From: Streptococcus taonis
GTDB lineage: Bacteria; Bacillota; Bacilli; Lactobacillales; Streptococcaceae
DNA: 64,000 nt
Direction of reading: 5' to 3'
NCBI RefSeq assembly: GCF_029948085.1
Contig: NZ_JARZZP010000012.1
Location: 1-64,000, forward strand
Below the pieces are notes generated by a model, which made no database searches, had not been told where the DNA came from, and worked only from the letters and a program-made list of their open reading frames with translations. The translations under genes were made by a program, and so were the position numbers. Positions 27,678 through 36,230 of this stretch are shown here, one piece after another (within the stretch, counting starts at the first letter, position 1; each line of letters starts with the position of its first letter).

Positions 27678-28386
27678 GGAACGTGTCCTTAAACTACCAG
27701 TTTTGGAAATTTTCGGTCCAACCTTTCAAGGTGAAGGTCGTGCTATTGGGCAGAAAACCATGTTTGTCCGCACTGCAGGTTGCGACTATCATTGCGACTG
27801 GTGCGACTCTGCCTTTACTTGGGATGGTTCTGAAAAGCCAACTCGTATGACAGCTGATGAGGTCATTGCTGCCTTGGATAAACTAGGGAGCTATGACTAT
27901 GTGACCCTATCTGGGGGAAATCCTGCTATCCTAGCAGCCAACATGGCCGAGCTGGTCACCAAACTCAAGGAACGCGGTGTCACTCTGGCTGTTGAAACCC
28001 AAGGCTCCCGCTGGCAAAATTGGTTAAAAGATATCGACCAAGTCACCCTGAGTCCCAAACCTCCTTCATCCAAGATGGAAGTCAACTTTGAGACCTTGGA
28101 CTTTATCGTTTCCCAACTAGACCCCGACAAGGTTACCTTTAAAATTCCTGTCTTTGATGATGCAGATTTAGCCTTTGCCAAAGGGATTCAAGAACGCTAT
28201 CAACCAGATGTTCTCTTCTTATCGGCAGGAAATCCTGAGCCCAAGGCTAGAGGCAATATTGTCCAAGACCAACTGGACCGCCTCAAAGAACTCTGGGAAC
28301 GTATCGCTGCTGACGACAGCTGGGGCAACGTCCGCGTCCTTCCCCAACTTCATACCCTCCTCTACGATAACCAACGTGGTGTTTAA
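27670..28386 (+). CDS. queE: 7-carboxy-7-deazaguanine synthase, radical SAM
   Basis: A 238-residue radical SAM enzyme that contracts the pterin ring to make 7-carboxy-7-deazaguanine. The cluster motif CDYHCDWCDS near residue 34 has the CxxxCxxC spacing; GPTFQGEGRAIG near 16 and the SAM loop LSGGNPAI near 79 fit QueE. It overlaps queD by 8 bp and is followed by queF at 18 bp. Confidence 0.95.
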   Translation: MTRERVLKLPVLEIFGPTFQGEGRAIGQKTMFVRTAGCDYHCDWCDSAFTWDGSEKPTRMTADEVIAALDKLGSYDYVTLSGGNPAILAANMAELVTKLKERGVTLAVETQGSRWQNWLKDIDQVTLSPKPPSSKMEVNFETLDFIVSQLDPDKVTFKIPVFDDADLAFAKGIQERYQPDVLFLSAGNPEPKARGNIVQDQLDRLKELWERIAADDSWGNVRVLPQLHTLLYDNQRGV

Positions 28387-28404
28387 GATTAGAAAGAAAA
28401 AATC

Positions 28405-28896
28405 ATGTCACAACAAGAAGAAATGAAAAACCTCAGCCTCCTCGGCAACAAAGAAACCAACTACATTTTCGAATATCAACCAGAAGTCCTGGAATCCTTT
28501 GACAACCGTCATGTGGAAAATGACTATTTTATCAAGTTCAACTGTCCTGAATTTACCTCCCTTTGTCCCATCACTGCTCAACCAGACTTTGCAACTATTT
28601 ATATTTCCTACATTCCTGACAAGCTCTGTGTCGAGTCAAAATCCCTCAAACTCTACCTCTTTAGCTACCGAAATCATGGAGATTTCCACGAAAACTGTAT
28701 CAACACCATCGGGAAAGACTTGGTCAACTTGCTAGACCCTCGCTATTTAGAAGTCTGGGGAAAATTCACTCCGCGCGGTGGTATCTCAATCGACCCCTAC
28801 TATAACTACGGTAAGCCTGGAACCAAGTATGAAGGTTTGGCAGAACAACGCCTCTTTCAACACGATCTTTATCCAGAGAAAATTGACAACCGCTAA
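28405..28896 (+). CDS. queF: NADPH-dependent 7-cyano-7-deazaguanine reductase
   Basis: A 163-residue unimodular QueF that reduces the nitrile of preQ0 to the aminomethyl group of preQ1. The catalytic Cys sits in [11 protein letters not shown] near residue 52, followed by the NADPH/substrate motif [13 protein letters not shown] near 75. It closes the operon; a BOX element begins five bases after the stop, and no other terminator for this strand is evident. Confidence 0.95.
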   Translation: MSQQEEMKNLSLLGNKETNYIFEYQPEVLESFDNRHVENDYFIKFNCPEFTSLCPITAQPDFATIYISYIPDKLCVESKSLKLYLFSYRNHGDFHENCINTIGKDLVNLLDPRYLEVWGKFTPRGGISIDPYYNYGKPGTKYEGLAEQRLFQHDLYPEKIDNR

Positions 28897-28900
28897 ACTC

Positions 28901-29014
28901 ATACTCAATGAAAATCAAAGATCAAGCTAGGAAGCTAGCCGCAAGTTGCTCAAAGCACTTCTTTGAGGTTGTAGATGGAAGCTGACGTGGTTTGAAGAGA
29001 TTTTCGAAGAGTAT
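28901..29014 (-). repeat. BOX element
   Basis: A 114-bp mitis-group BOX repeat. It starts ATACTCAATGAAAATCAAAG and ends with GATTTTCGAAGAGTAT, the inverted terminal pair of BOX. The orientation reads boxA to boxC on the minus strand, and a middle boxB appears to be missing or short. It lies between queF and the aquaporin terminator. Confidence 0.88.
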
Positions 29015-29020
29015 AATACG

Positions 29021-29059
29021 AAAAAGCCCTGTTCCTCAAGATGAGGAGCAAGGCTTTTT
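29021..29059 (-). terminator. Terminator of the aquaporin gene
   Basis: Long interrupted stem: AAAAAGCC ... TCCTC / GAGGA ... GGCTTTTT. On the minus strand the last arm runs into TTTTT. It may also stop plus-strand queF transcripts. Confidence 0.8.
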
Positions 29060-29068
29060 AAGTTTCAA

Positions 29069-29737
29069 TTATTTTTCAGTTCCAAGGAAGTTTTTAGCAA
29101 CAAGGGCTGCAAGAACTCCACCAACGATTGGTGCAAGGATGAAAATCCAAACTTGCTGAAGAGCTGCGCCACCTACCAAGACAGCAGGAGCCAAGCTACG
29201 AGCTGGATTTACTGAAAGTCCAGTGATGTTCAAGCCAGCTAGAATCAAAGCTGTCAATGACAAACCGATGACCAAACCAGCGATTGCGCCATTACCTTTA
29301 CTTGCTGATGTTACAGTCATGATGACCAAAACAAACAAGAATGTTGCGATTGTTTCAAACAAGAAACCACCAAAGACAGTTACACCGTTTGCCAAGGCAT
29401 TTTCACCAAGACTTGCAGTTGACATACCTGAATTTGCCAAGAGGAAGAATACAGATCCAGATGCAAGGAAAGCACCAACCACTTGTCCGAGGATGTAGTT
29501 TACAAGCTCTGAAGATGACAAACGTTTGTTTACAAACATAGCGATAGAAACAGCTGGGTTCAAGTGAGCACCTGAAACAGTTCCGATTGAGAAGGCTGCG
29601 ACTACGATTGCTAAACCAAAGGCAAGAGCAATCCCAAGGTGTCCAAGTCCTTCAACACCATTTCCAAAAACAACAGCTCCTGTTCCGATGAACACAAGCA
29701 TAAAAGTACCGATTAATTCAGCAACAAATTTTTTCAT
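29069..29737 (-). CDS. Aquaporin / MIP family channel
   Basis: A 222-residue membrane channel with six helices and the two NPA boxes: HLNPAVS near residue 59 and SVNPARS near 176. Family members pass water and sometimes glycerol or other small solutes. The narrow filter residues cannot be assigned confidently by eye, so water versus glycerol selectivity is left open. The start is an ATG after AAGGAG. Single gene with its own terminator. Confidence 0.94.
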   Translation of the reverse strand: MKKFVAELIGTFMLVFIGTGAVVFGNGVEGLGHLGIALAFGLAIVVAAFSIGTVSGAHLNPAVSIAMFVNKRLSSSELVNYILGQVVGAFLASGSVFFLLANSGMSTASLGENALANGVTVFGGFLFETIATFLFVLVIMTVTSASKGNGAIAGLVIGLSLTALILAGLNITGLSVNPARSLAPAVLVGGAALQQVWIFILAPIVGGVLAALVAKNFLGTEK

Positions 29738-29846
29738 GTTAAGTCTCCTTTTTTCAAACTATGTATTAGTCTATCAGAAGAAGGAAAGGGTTTCAAGAAA
29801 AGTGCTTGGAAATTTTGTGTAAGTTTTCACATTTAATAATCGAAAT

Positions 29847-30638
29847 CTAATATTGAAAAGATTGAATAGCTTTTTTCAAGTCATCTTGTAAACTATTTCT
29901 CTGATCGAGTTGGACATAGACTTCTAAGAGACAAGATCTAAAATTAGAAAATCTATAAAAATCTTCCCTCTCTTCTATCGGGAAATCAAGTGACTTTATC
30001 CAAGAAGCCAGTGTCGCTTGCTCCACCTTTCCTTGCAAAATAGGTTCGTAAAGGACTCTGGCCAAGCGCCAGTCCTCATCATCTATAAACCGAATCGTAA
30101 TTCTTTTAAATAGTTGGCCAAGTATGTCAAATACTTCATGAACTCTATTTTTAGAAAATTCTGGATGACAAACAACTTCAGTCAAAAGATCAGCCCCATG
30201 AGCAAAAGCATGTACCCAACCAAACTGACTTGAAAAACCTGTCGTATCCTCTTCTTTTTCAAGGTAATGCAACCCTTGATCGAGCAACGTATTTCTGATA
30301 TCAGTTTTAAGCACTTGATAAAAAAGAGACTGTTCATTGCCATCAGCAGATAAGAGATTAGCATAAATAAGGGCACTAAAAGAACGTTCAAGCGTTGAAG
30401 CTCCTGTCTTATCAATCTCTTTATCTAGGCCACCATCAGAAACAATCATAGCAGCAATCAGCTGAAATTGCTCCTTGGTAAATAACTCTTCTTGAATCCC
30501 TCTAGCCAGACTGGTAAAAACCAATTCATCGCGAATCTCCGGACTAGTATCCCCTAAGTGCTCAAGCAACCACTGGAGTTCTTTTTGACTATAACTCGGT
30601 TTTTCTTCTGTTATTTTTCTAAGTAAGTCTTGATACAT
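29847..30638 (-). CDS. DUF2785 family protein
   Basis: A 263-residue helical soluble protein. Features of the DUF2785 family are RSFSALIYANLLSADG near 96 and GWVHAFAHGADLL near 148; HEAT-like helical repeats are likely. Function unknown. The ATG at 30638, twelve bases after the HxlR stop with AGAGG upstream, is preferred over an in-frame start inside the regulator gene. It forms a two-gene unit with the HxlR regulator. Confidence 0.85.
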   Translation of the reverse strand: MYQDLLRKITEEKPSYSQKELQWLLEHLGDTSPEIRDELVFTSLARGIQEELFTKEQFQLIAAMIVSDGGLDKEIDKTGASTLERSFSALIYANLLSADGNEQSLFYQVLKTDIRNTLLDQGLHYLEKEEDTTGFSSQFGWVHAFAHGADLLTEVVCHPEFSKNRVHEVFDILGQLFKRITIRFIDDEDWRLARVLYEPILQGKVEQATLASWIKSLDFPIEEREDFYRFSNFRSCLLEVYVQLDQRNSLQDDLKKAIQSFQY

Positions 30639-30649
30639 GGTCAATACCT

Positions 30650-30982
30650 CTACATTTCTAGCAACTTGATATAATCCAGACCCCATTTCTCGACAGCATC
30701 TAAAACAACTCTGAATTCCTGCCCCATTTCGGTTAAGCTGTACTCAACTCGTGGGGGAACTTCCGCATAGACCTTTCGTTGAACAATCTTATCCTTTTCT
30801 AATTGACGGAGATGACGGGTCAAAATAGTTTGAGTAATCCCAGGCAATAATCTCTGCAATTCTTTAAATCGTTTGGTACCCGTACTCAACTGATAAATGA
30901 TTACCAGTGCCCATTTCCCCGTTAAAACCCTCTGCGTTGTCGCAAATGGACAAATACCATACTCACTCACTTTATTTGTCAT
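30650..30982 (-). CDS. HxlR family transcriptional regulator
   Basis: A 110-residue winged-helix protein. It opens with the HxlR signature Cys in GICPFATTQRVLTGKWA near residue 9. The recognition helix region FKELQRLLPGITQTILTRHL and the wing VPPRVEYSLTEMG follow. Many relatives respond to aldehydes or oxidants through that Cys. It diverges from the SnoaL-like gene, and the space between holds a perfect inverted repeat at 31023-31054. Confidence 0.92.
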   Translation of the reverse strand: MTNKVSEYGICPFATTQRVLTGKWALVIIYQLSTGTKRFKELQRLLPGITQTILTRHLRQLEKDKIVQRKVYAEVPPRVEYSLTEMGQEFRVVLDAVEKWGLDYIKLLEM

Positions 30983-31022
30983 AAAATATCTTCTTTCTAT
31001 TTTTTTAAAAAAATTTATCTTT

Positions 31023-31054
31023 TAGTATCAATAATAGTACTACTTTTGATACTA
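31023..31054. promoter_or_regulatory. Candidate HxlR operator
   Basis: Perfect 9-bp inverted repeat TAGTATCAA (31023-31031) and TTGATACTA (31046-31054), half-sites one helical repeat multiple apart. A second overlapping inverted match TTGATA/TATCAA extends to 31062. It is in the divergent region between the HxlR and SnoaL-like genes. Confidence 0.5.
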
Positions 31055-31132
31055 GCTATCAAAAAAGTGTCTACTTGTTTTTTTGTTTGTAACTGTTACA
31101 ATTATATCATAAAAAAGAAATGGAGAATATAT

Positions 31133-31522
31133 ATGTCAACAAACTTAGAAATTTTCAATGCTTATAACCAAGCTTTAATTGCTGGTGACTTTCCTGGTGT
31201 CTTTGAAACGATGGCAGATGATATTGTCTGGCATCAACCTGGTACTCATAGTATATCTGGTACAGTTGTTGGTAAGGACAAGCTAGGAACTCACCTGGCT
31301 ACATTTGCTGAGAAAACTAATGGAACCTTTAAGGTGATAACAAATTGGGTTTCTGATAATAAGGATTTAATCGCAGCCAATGTTACTTTTCTTGGAACAC
31401 GTGCTGATGGTACTGAACTCAATATGAACGGGATTGACCTCTTCCGTATTGAAGACGGAAAAATCAAAGAAGTTTGGCTCTTCTCTTCAGATCAAGCTGA
31501 AGAAGATAGCTTTTGGAGATAA
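31133..31522 (+). CDS. SnoaL-like / NTF2-fold protein
   Basis: A 129-residue protein with the cone-shaped NTF2 fold typical of SnoaL-like polyketide cyclases and ketosteroid-isomerase relatives: FNAYNQALIAGDFPGVF at the start, DDIVWHQPG near 27 and a final strand IKEVWLF near 112. Substrate unknown. The ATG at 31133 follows GGAGA; upstream in-frame codons are AT-rich noise. It diverges from the HxlR regulator and is a likely target of it. Confidence 0.88.
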   Translation: MSTNLEIFNAYNQALIAGDFPGVFETMADDIVWHQPGTHSISGTVVGKDKLGTHLATFAEKTNGTFKVITNWVSDNKDLIAANVTFLGTRADGTELNMNGIDLFRIEDGKIKEVWLFSSDQAEEDSFWR

Positions 31523-31525
31523 TTT

Positions 31526-31685
31526 AAGAGGCCAGGACAAAAAATTTTGATTTTAGGAATTCTTTATTCTAAATTTTTAAATCAATAGATTAGATAAAAA
31601 AGCGAACAAGACAGAATTCTGAGTGTCAGATAACTCGTTTTGTTAGCTTTTTATATTTAAGGTTAGACTCTTGTCCCAGACTCTT
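31526..31685. repeat. MITE-like intergenic element with imperfect terminal inverted repeats
   Basis: About 160 bp between the SnoaL-like and pepF genes. The ends AAGAGGCCAGGACAA (31526-31540) and TTGTCCCAGACTCTT (31671-31685) are inverted repeats matching at 12 of 15 positions. An inner palindrome with AAAAAGC ... GCTTTTT arms (about 31597-31653) could end transcripts from both sides. The element family was not identified. Confidence 0.5.
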
Positions 31686-31690
31686 TTAAT

Positions 31691-33487
31691 TTACTCTCCC
31701 AACTGGGCACTGTAGGCGATAATCTGATCAACTGTGTCAGACAAGAATTGGATGGTATCACGGAGTGGTTTATCTGTAGAGATATCTGCTCCGATAATCA
31801 TAGCTGACTCAAGTGGTGTCTTGCTACCACCAGACTTGAGGAGATTGAGCCAGTCTTCAGCTCCAGTTTCTGAATTTTTTAGATGCAAGTAACCCGCTGT
31901 TGAGATAACCAAACCTGCTGAATAGGTATAACTATACAAGCCCATGTAATAGTGAGCTTGGCGCATCCAAGTCAAAGCCGCATCGTCGTCAATCTCAATG
32001 GCATCTCCCCAGAAGTCTGCCAAGACTTCCTTCATAATGCTATTGAGTTTACTTGCTCCAAAGGTCTCCCCTTCTTCAATCAGTGTATACACCTTACGTT
32101 GGAAGGCTGCTTCCAAGAGGTGGGTGATGAAATTATGGAAGTAGGTATCTGTCAAGCGGTGAGCAAGAGCGAAGCGTTTTTGACGAGGATCATCAGACTG
32201 ATGCTCCAAATAATCACTGAGAAGCAATTCATTGAAGGTTGACGGCGCTTCGACATAGTAGGTCGACATGTGGGCATTAAAATAGCTTTGGTAATTGTCT
32301 GAAAAGATAAATTGACCAGAATGCCCGATTTCATGAATCAAGGTATAAACATCGCTCAAACGACCTGTCCAGCTCATGAGAACGTATGGATGCACACGGT
32401 ATGGATCAGCTGCATAGCCACCAGAATCCTTGCCACTATTGGCAGCAAAGTCCACCCAGCGTTCTTCTTGATAGCGAGCAACTTCCTGACAATATTCTTG
32501 TCCCAAAGGTTCTACTGACTTCATGACCAAATCATAGGCATCATCAATGCTAACCTCTGGATTGAGAGCACTGTCCAAGTCCAATTTCCAATCCGCAAAG
32601 GTCATCTTTTCAAGACCATTCACCTTGGCAACATGCTTGAGATATCGCTGAGCAACTGGCGCAAAGTCCTTCATGATGAGGTCAATCTGACGATCAAACA
32701 TGGCACGGTCTACTTCTTGTTCAGCCAGAAGATAATCAAAAACTGAGCCGTATCCCTTCATATCTGCCAATAGTTTTTCAGACTTGACTTGAGCAAGGTA
32801 GGCTGCAGCTGCCGTATTTTGGTGCTTACGTAGTCCTTCTGAGAAAGAACGGAAGGATTTCTCACGAACCTCAGCGTCCTCGTGGTTTTGGTAGAAGTTT
32901 TCATAGGTCACAAAGCTGTTTTTGTAGGTTTTTCCATGGGCTTCAAAATCAGCCATTTCAAAGTCCCCAGCTCGCATTTTAGTATAGATATCCTGTGGAC
33001 TGTAGAAAACTTCACCCAGATTGGTCAAGGCCTTCTCCACATCAGCCCCAAGATAGTGGGCTTTTTTGATTTTGGCTTGACGAATAGCTGCCGTCAAATG
33101 TGGCAAGTCACCCAAACGGTCCAAGACTTCTTCATCTGCTGCTACCAAGGCGTCATCAAAGAAGGTCAAAGCTACGCTAGCATCTGTCTCAAAGTCCATC
33201 CCAGCCTGAGCGATATTAGCAAAATCTTCATTACCATAGTCTGTCGTCTGAGGCATAAAGCTGTAATTGCCAATATGACTCATCTGAATGTAGATTTGTT
33301 CCAATTCCGCAAAGGCCTTCTCGAAATCTTCAAAAGTGTGAAGATTGCCCTTGTAGTCACGGCTAAATTGATTGATGTCTTCACGCGCCTTTTCAATGGC
33401 ACGCAAGAAATCCTCACGATCTTGGTATAGGGCTGTCAAGTCCCAAAGTTCCTTTTCGGGAAATTCTGAACGGTGTTTTTGTTCCAT
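31691..33487 (-). CDS. pepF: Oligoendopeptidase F (M3B family)
   Basis: A 598-residue cytoplasmic zinc metallopeptidase that degrades medium-sized peptides. The zinc site LIHEIGHSGQ is near residue 387, with a downstream Glu in YVEAPSTFNE near 412 as third ligand. The N-terminal half is the helical substrate-channel lobe. Length and layout fit PepF/PepB of streptococci. Single gene on the minus strand, just downstream of rsmE (10 bp gap), so co-transcription with prmA-rsmE is likely. Confidence 0.95.
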   Translation of the reverse strand: MEQKHRSEFPEKELWDLTALYQDREDFLRAIEKAREDINQFSRDYKGNLHTFEDFEKAFAELEQIYIQMSHIGNYSFMPQTTDYGNEDFANIAQAGMDFETDASVALTFFDDALVAADEEVLDRLGDLPHLTAAIRQAKIKKAHYLGADVEKALTNLGEVFYSPQDIYTKMRAGDFEMADFEAHGKTYKNSFVTYENFYQNHEDAEVREKSFRSFSEGLRKHQNTAAAAYLAQVKSEKLLADMKGYGSVFDYLLAEQEVDRAMFDRQIDLIMKDFAPVAQRYLKHVAKVNGLEKMTFADWKLDLDSALNPEVSIDDAYDLVMKSVEPLGQEYCQEVARYQEERWVDFAANSGKDSGGYAADPYRVHPYVLMSWTGRLSDVYTLIHEIGHSGQFIFSDNYQSYFNAHMSTYYVEAPSTFNELLLSDYLEHQSDDPRQKRFALAHRLTDTYFHNFITHLLEAAFQRKVYTLIEEGETFGASKLNSIMKEVLADFWGDAIEIDDDAALTWMRQAHYYMGLYSYTYSAGLVISTAGYLHLKNSETGAEDWLNLLKSGGSKTPLESAMIIGADISTDKPLRDTIQFLSDTVDQIIAYSAQLGE

Positions 33488-33497
33488 TTTCTTCCTC

Positions 33498-34241
33498 TTA
33501 TTTCTCTAATTCTAATAAAACACTTATAGCAGATAAGGCATAAAGCGGTGCTGTTTCTGCTCTTAGAATCCGAGGCCCAAGTCCTGCCAGAACAGCTCCT
33601 TTAGCTTCAAAACTTTCAATTTCCGCAGGTGAAAGACCACCTTCTGGTCCAAAGATAAAGAGCAGTTTTGCTCCTTTTTCAAGACCCGAGGCTGCCTGTA
33701 TAAGGGCAGCGGATTCTCCTTCTTTAGCCGACTCTTCATAGGCCACCACGATGCGATCAAACTGGTCCAGTTGTGCTAGAAAGTCTGATTTTTTCTCAAA
33801 CAGCTTGATACTTGGAACGAAGTTACGCTTGCTTTGTTCGGCTGCTCCGAGGGCGATTTTTTCTAGTTTCTCGACCTTTTTACCCAACTTCTTGCCATCC
33901 CACTTGGCAACCGACCAATCGGCAGGAAAGGCCCAGATTTGACTGGCACCGAGTTCTGTTACTTTTTGAGTGATAAACTCAAGCTTGTCCCCCTTGGGAA
34001 AGCCGGATGCAATGGTCACTTGAACGGGCAGTTCCACATTGTCATCTAGTTCTTCTACCAACTCAAACTGACGATTTTCCACATCTAGCACGCGCGCCAA
34101 GCGCTTAATTCCATCATCAAATACTAAGGTCACCTCATCATCTTCTTTCAAGCGCATAACCTGAAACATATGCTTGCTGGTTTCCTTGTCCTCGATGGTG
34201 ATAGGAGAGATAGCACTGCCTTTGACAAAATACTGCTGCAT
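33498..34241 (-). CDS. rsmE: 16S rRNA m3U1498 methyltransferase
   Basis: A 247-residue SPOUT methyltransferase that modifies U1498 of 16S rRNA. A PUA-like N-terminal domain (about 1-70) precedes the trefoil-knot domain with FIFGPEGGLSPAE near 195 and LGPRILRAETAPL near 220. The ATG at 34241, one base after the prmA stop, gives the usual N-terminus. prmA and rsmE are a common operon pair. Confidence 0.95.
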   Translation of the reverse strand: MQQYFVKGSAISPITIEDKETSKHMFQVMRLKEDDEVTLVFDDGIKRLARVLDVENRQFELVEELDDNVELPVQVTIASGFPKGDKLEFITQKVTELGASQIWAFPADWSVAKWDGKKLGKKVEKLEKIALGAAEQSKRNFVPSIKLFEKKSDFLAQLDQFDRIVVAYEESAKEGESAALIQAASGLEKGAKLLFIFGPEGGLSPAEIESFEAKGAVLAGLGPRILRAETAPLYALSAISVLLELEK

Positions 34242-34242
34242 C

Positions 34243-35193
34243 CTAGCCTCCAATCACACCGGAAATATCCTTGGTTTTCTTAAAGACACAGGCATTCCAT
34301 TCCCCTTGAACCATGTGAGTTTCAAGGAAAAATCCAGCTGACTCAGCCGATTCGCGCACCATATCCCACTTGTCCTTAATAATGCCACTCATGATGAGGT
34401 AGCCTTCATCCTTGACCAAGCGGTAAGCATCATCCGTCAGATGAACGAGGATATCCGCCAAGATATTAGCTACAATCACATCTGCCTCAATCTCAACTCC
34501 CTTAAGCAAGTCTCCTGCTGCTACATGGATGTTTTCCATACCAGGGTTTAGCTCAATATTTTCCTGAGCAACTCTAACTGCCACATCATCTAGGTCATAG
34601 GCGAAAATTTCCTTAGCACCAAGTAGCGAGCTAGCAATAGAGAGGACGCCTGATCCAGTCCCCACATCTAGCACTGTTTCTCCACCACGAAGAACCTGCT
34701 CCAAGGCAAAGAGACTCATCTTAGTTGTCGGGTGTGTTCCAGTCCCAAAGGCCATCCCTGGATCTAGCTTGATAATCTTCTCGCCAGCTGTCGCCTCATA
34801 GTCCGTCCATGACGGCACGATGGTCAAGTCATGAGTGATACGAGCTGGCTCATAGTATTTCTTCCAATTGTCAGCCCAGTCTTCCTCAGCCAAGGCAGTC
34901 GTGCCAATCTTGATTTCTCCTAAGTCCATAAAGTCGGTCAATTCTGAGAGACGAGTTTGCAAGTCCGCTTCCACCACTGCCACATCAACCGTATCAGGGT
35001 AGTAGGCGGTCACCACGATTTCCTCTTGTTGCTCGACTTCTGGAAAAATCTCACCGAAGCGGTCCACATTTCCCACATAGTCCATGCTGTCTTCGATTGC
35101 TACCCCTTGGGCACCTAACTCAATCAAGAGGTTGGAAACTAATTCCTCCCCCTCACGCTTCACTGTAACTTTTAACTCTTGCCACGTTTCCAT
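34243..35193 (-). CDS. prmA: Ribosomal protein L11 methyltransferase
   Basis: A 316-residue SAM-dependent enzyme that trimethylates L11. The N-terminal L11-recognition domain begins METWQELKV, and the Rossmann domain shows [13 protein letters not shown] near 150 and [15 protein letters not shown] near 180. The ATG at 35193 is preferred because upstream residues are not family-like. It is followed directly by rsmE. Confidence 0.95.
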   Translation of the reverse strand: METWQELKVTVKREGEELVSNLLIELGAQGVAIEDSMDYVGNVDRFGEIFPEVEQQEEIVVTAYYPDTVDVAVVEADLQTRLSELTDFMDLGEIKIGTTALAEEDWADNWKKYYEPARITHDLTIVPSWTDYEATAGEKIIKLDPGMAFGTGTHPTTKMSLFALEQVLRGGETVLDVGTGSGVLSIASSLLGAKEIFAYDLDDVAVRVAQENIELNPGMENIHVAAGDLLKGVEIEADVIVANILADILVHLTDDAYRLVKDEGYLIMSGIIKDKWDMVRESAESAGFFLETHMVQGEWNACVFKKTKDISGVIGG

Positions 35194-35330
35194 CATTAAG
35201 ATACCAAGCCCGTAAAACACAAAGCCAAAATAGGAAACTCTCTGAAGACGCTTGTGTCTAAGAAAAGTTTATCTTTTTGGCACAGTGTTTAGGGCGGATT
35301 CAGTTTAGAAATTTAACTGAACCATCCTTT

Positions 35331-35804
35331 CTATTTCTCTATCAATTTTTTCATGTAGACCATATCCATGCCTTCTTTTTCAGGTTCGATATGGGTTTGT
35401 TGGTAGCCATTCTTCTCGTAGAAGGCGACCATGCCTGCATCCTGTAATACCGTACACAAATCCCATTGTCTAACGGTTGAAAATTCCTCTTCTAGCAAGC
35501 GCAATCCTTCAGATCCATACCCTTTTCCCTGATACGGAGGCAAAATCGCTGCTGTTCCCAACCAAGCTTTCGTTAACTCTTCATTAGTCTGAATTCGTAG
35601 AAATCCGATTTTATCTTCGTTTTCTTTTACAAAGTAGTAATAGCTATTGGGACGCTCTACTAATTTCCACTTAATTCGTTCGTGGTCCTCCAGATAAGGA
35701 TCGTATTCATCTTGGTATTTGTCATAAACTGCTTTAAAACTAGCTCTTTGAATGGCAATAATCGTTTCTAAATCTTCTGCTCCTGCTCTCTCAAGTCTTA
35801 TCAT
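35331..35804 (-). CDS. GNAT family N-acetyltransferase
   Basis: A 157-residue acetyl-CoA-dependent transferase. The acetyl-CoA loop appears as LPPYQGKGYGSEGL near residue 88, with a final VAFYEKNGY near 127. Substrate unknown. It overlaps the NUDIX gene by 4 bp and is the last gene of a four-gene unit (DUF3013, M50, NUDIX, GNAT). Confidence 0.9.
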   Translation of the reverse strand: MIRLERAGAEDLETIIAIQRASFKAVYDKYQDEYDPYLEDHERIKWKLVERPNSYYYFVKENEDKIGFLRIQTNEELTKAWLGTAAILPPYQGKGYGSEGLRLLEEEFSTVRQWDLCTVLQDAGMVAFYEKNGYQQTHIEPEKEGMDMVYMKKLIEK

Positions 35805-36229
35805 AAACTTTCCTCCAAATAATCCCTCAATCTCCCCTGGAGCTGAGGTACTGCCTGTTTAGACTTCAAAAACTCCTCAATAGGCATCAATTTATAGCCT
35901 TGTCCTTCATCTCCGAAGATGATATTGTCAAATTGTTCTTGTCTTAGCTGACCAACCATAAAGACCGATTGCTTGTCTTTAAAGATTACGCTAGGATAAA
36001 TCTTGCTCCAAAGCAGACAGTCTTCATCTAAATGAATTCCCAATTCCTCATAAACTTCACGCGCTGCGCACTCGAAAGGGCGTTCGTTTCCTTCACGACC
36101 ACCACCTGGCAACTCCCACATGTTGGGACAAGGGATATCGTCCTTGTCATCACGTAAGATAGTCAAGACCTTATCCCCACAAATCAAGGCAATTTTAGAG
36201 CCTGTAAAATCAGAAATTTCTATTTCCAT
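35801..36229 (-). CDS. NUDIX hydrolase
   Basis: A 142-residue protein with a complete Nudix box, beginning at Gly in GGGREGNE near residue 42 and ending REVYEELGI near 57. It should hydrolyse a nucleoside-diphosphate-linked substrate that cannot be named from sequence. It starts one base after the M50 gene's stop and overlaps the GNAT gene, so translation is coupled. Confidence 0.92.
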   Translation of the reverse strand: MEIEISDFTGSKIALICGDKVLTILRDDKDDIPCPNMWELPGGGREGNERPFECAAREVYEELGIHLDEDCLLWSKIYPSVIFKDKQSVFMVGQLRQEQFDNIIFGDEGQGYKLMPIEEFLKSKQAVPQLQGRLRDYLEESL

Positions 36230-36230
36230 A

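Noticed and set aside
32882-33430. Plus-strand frame of 182 codons opposite pepF
   Set aside because: Antisense shadow of pepF with no start signals.
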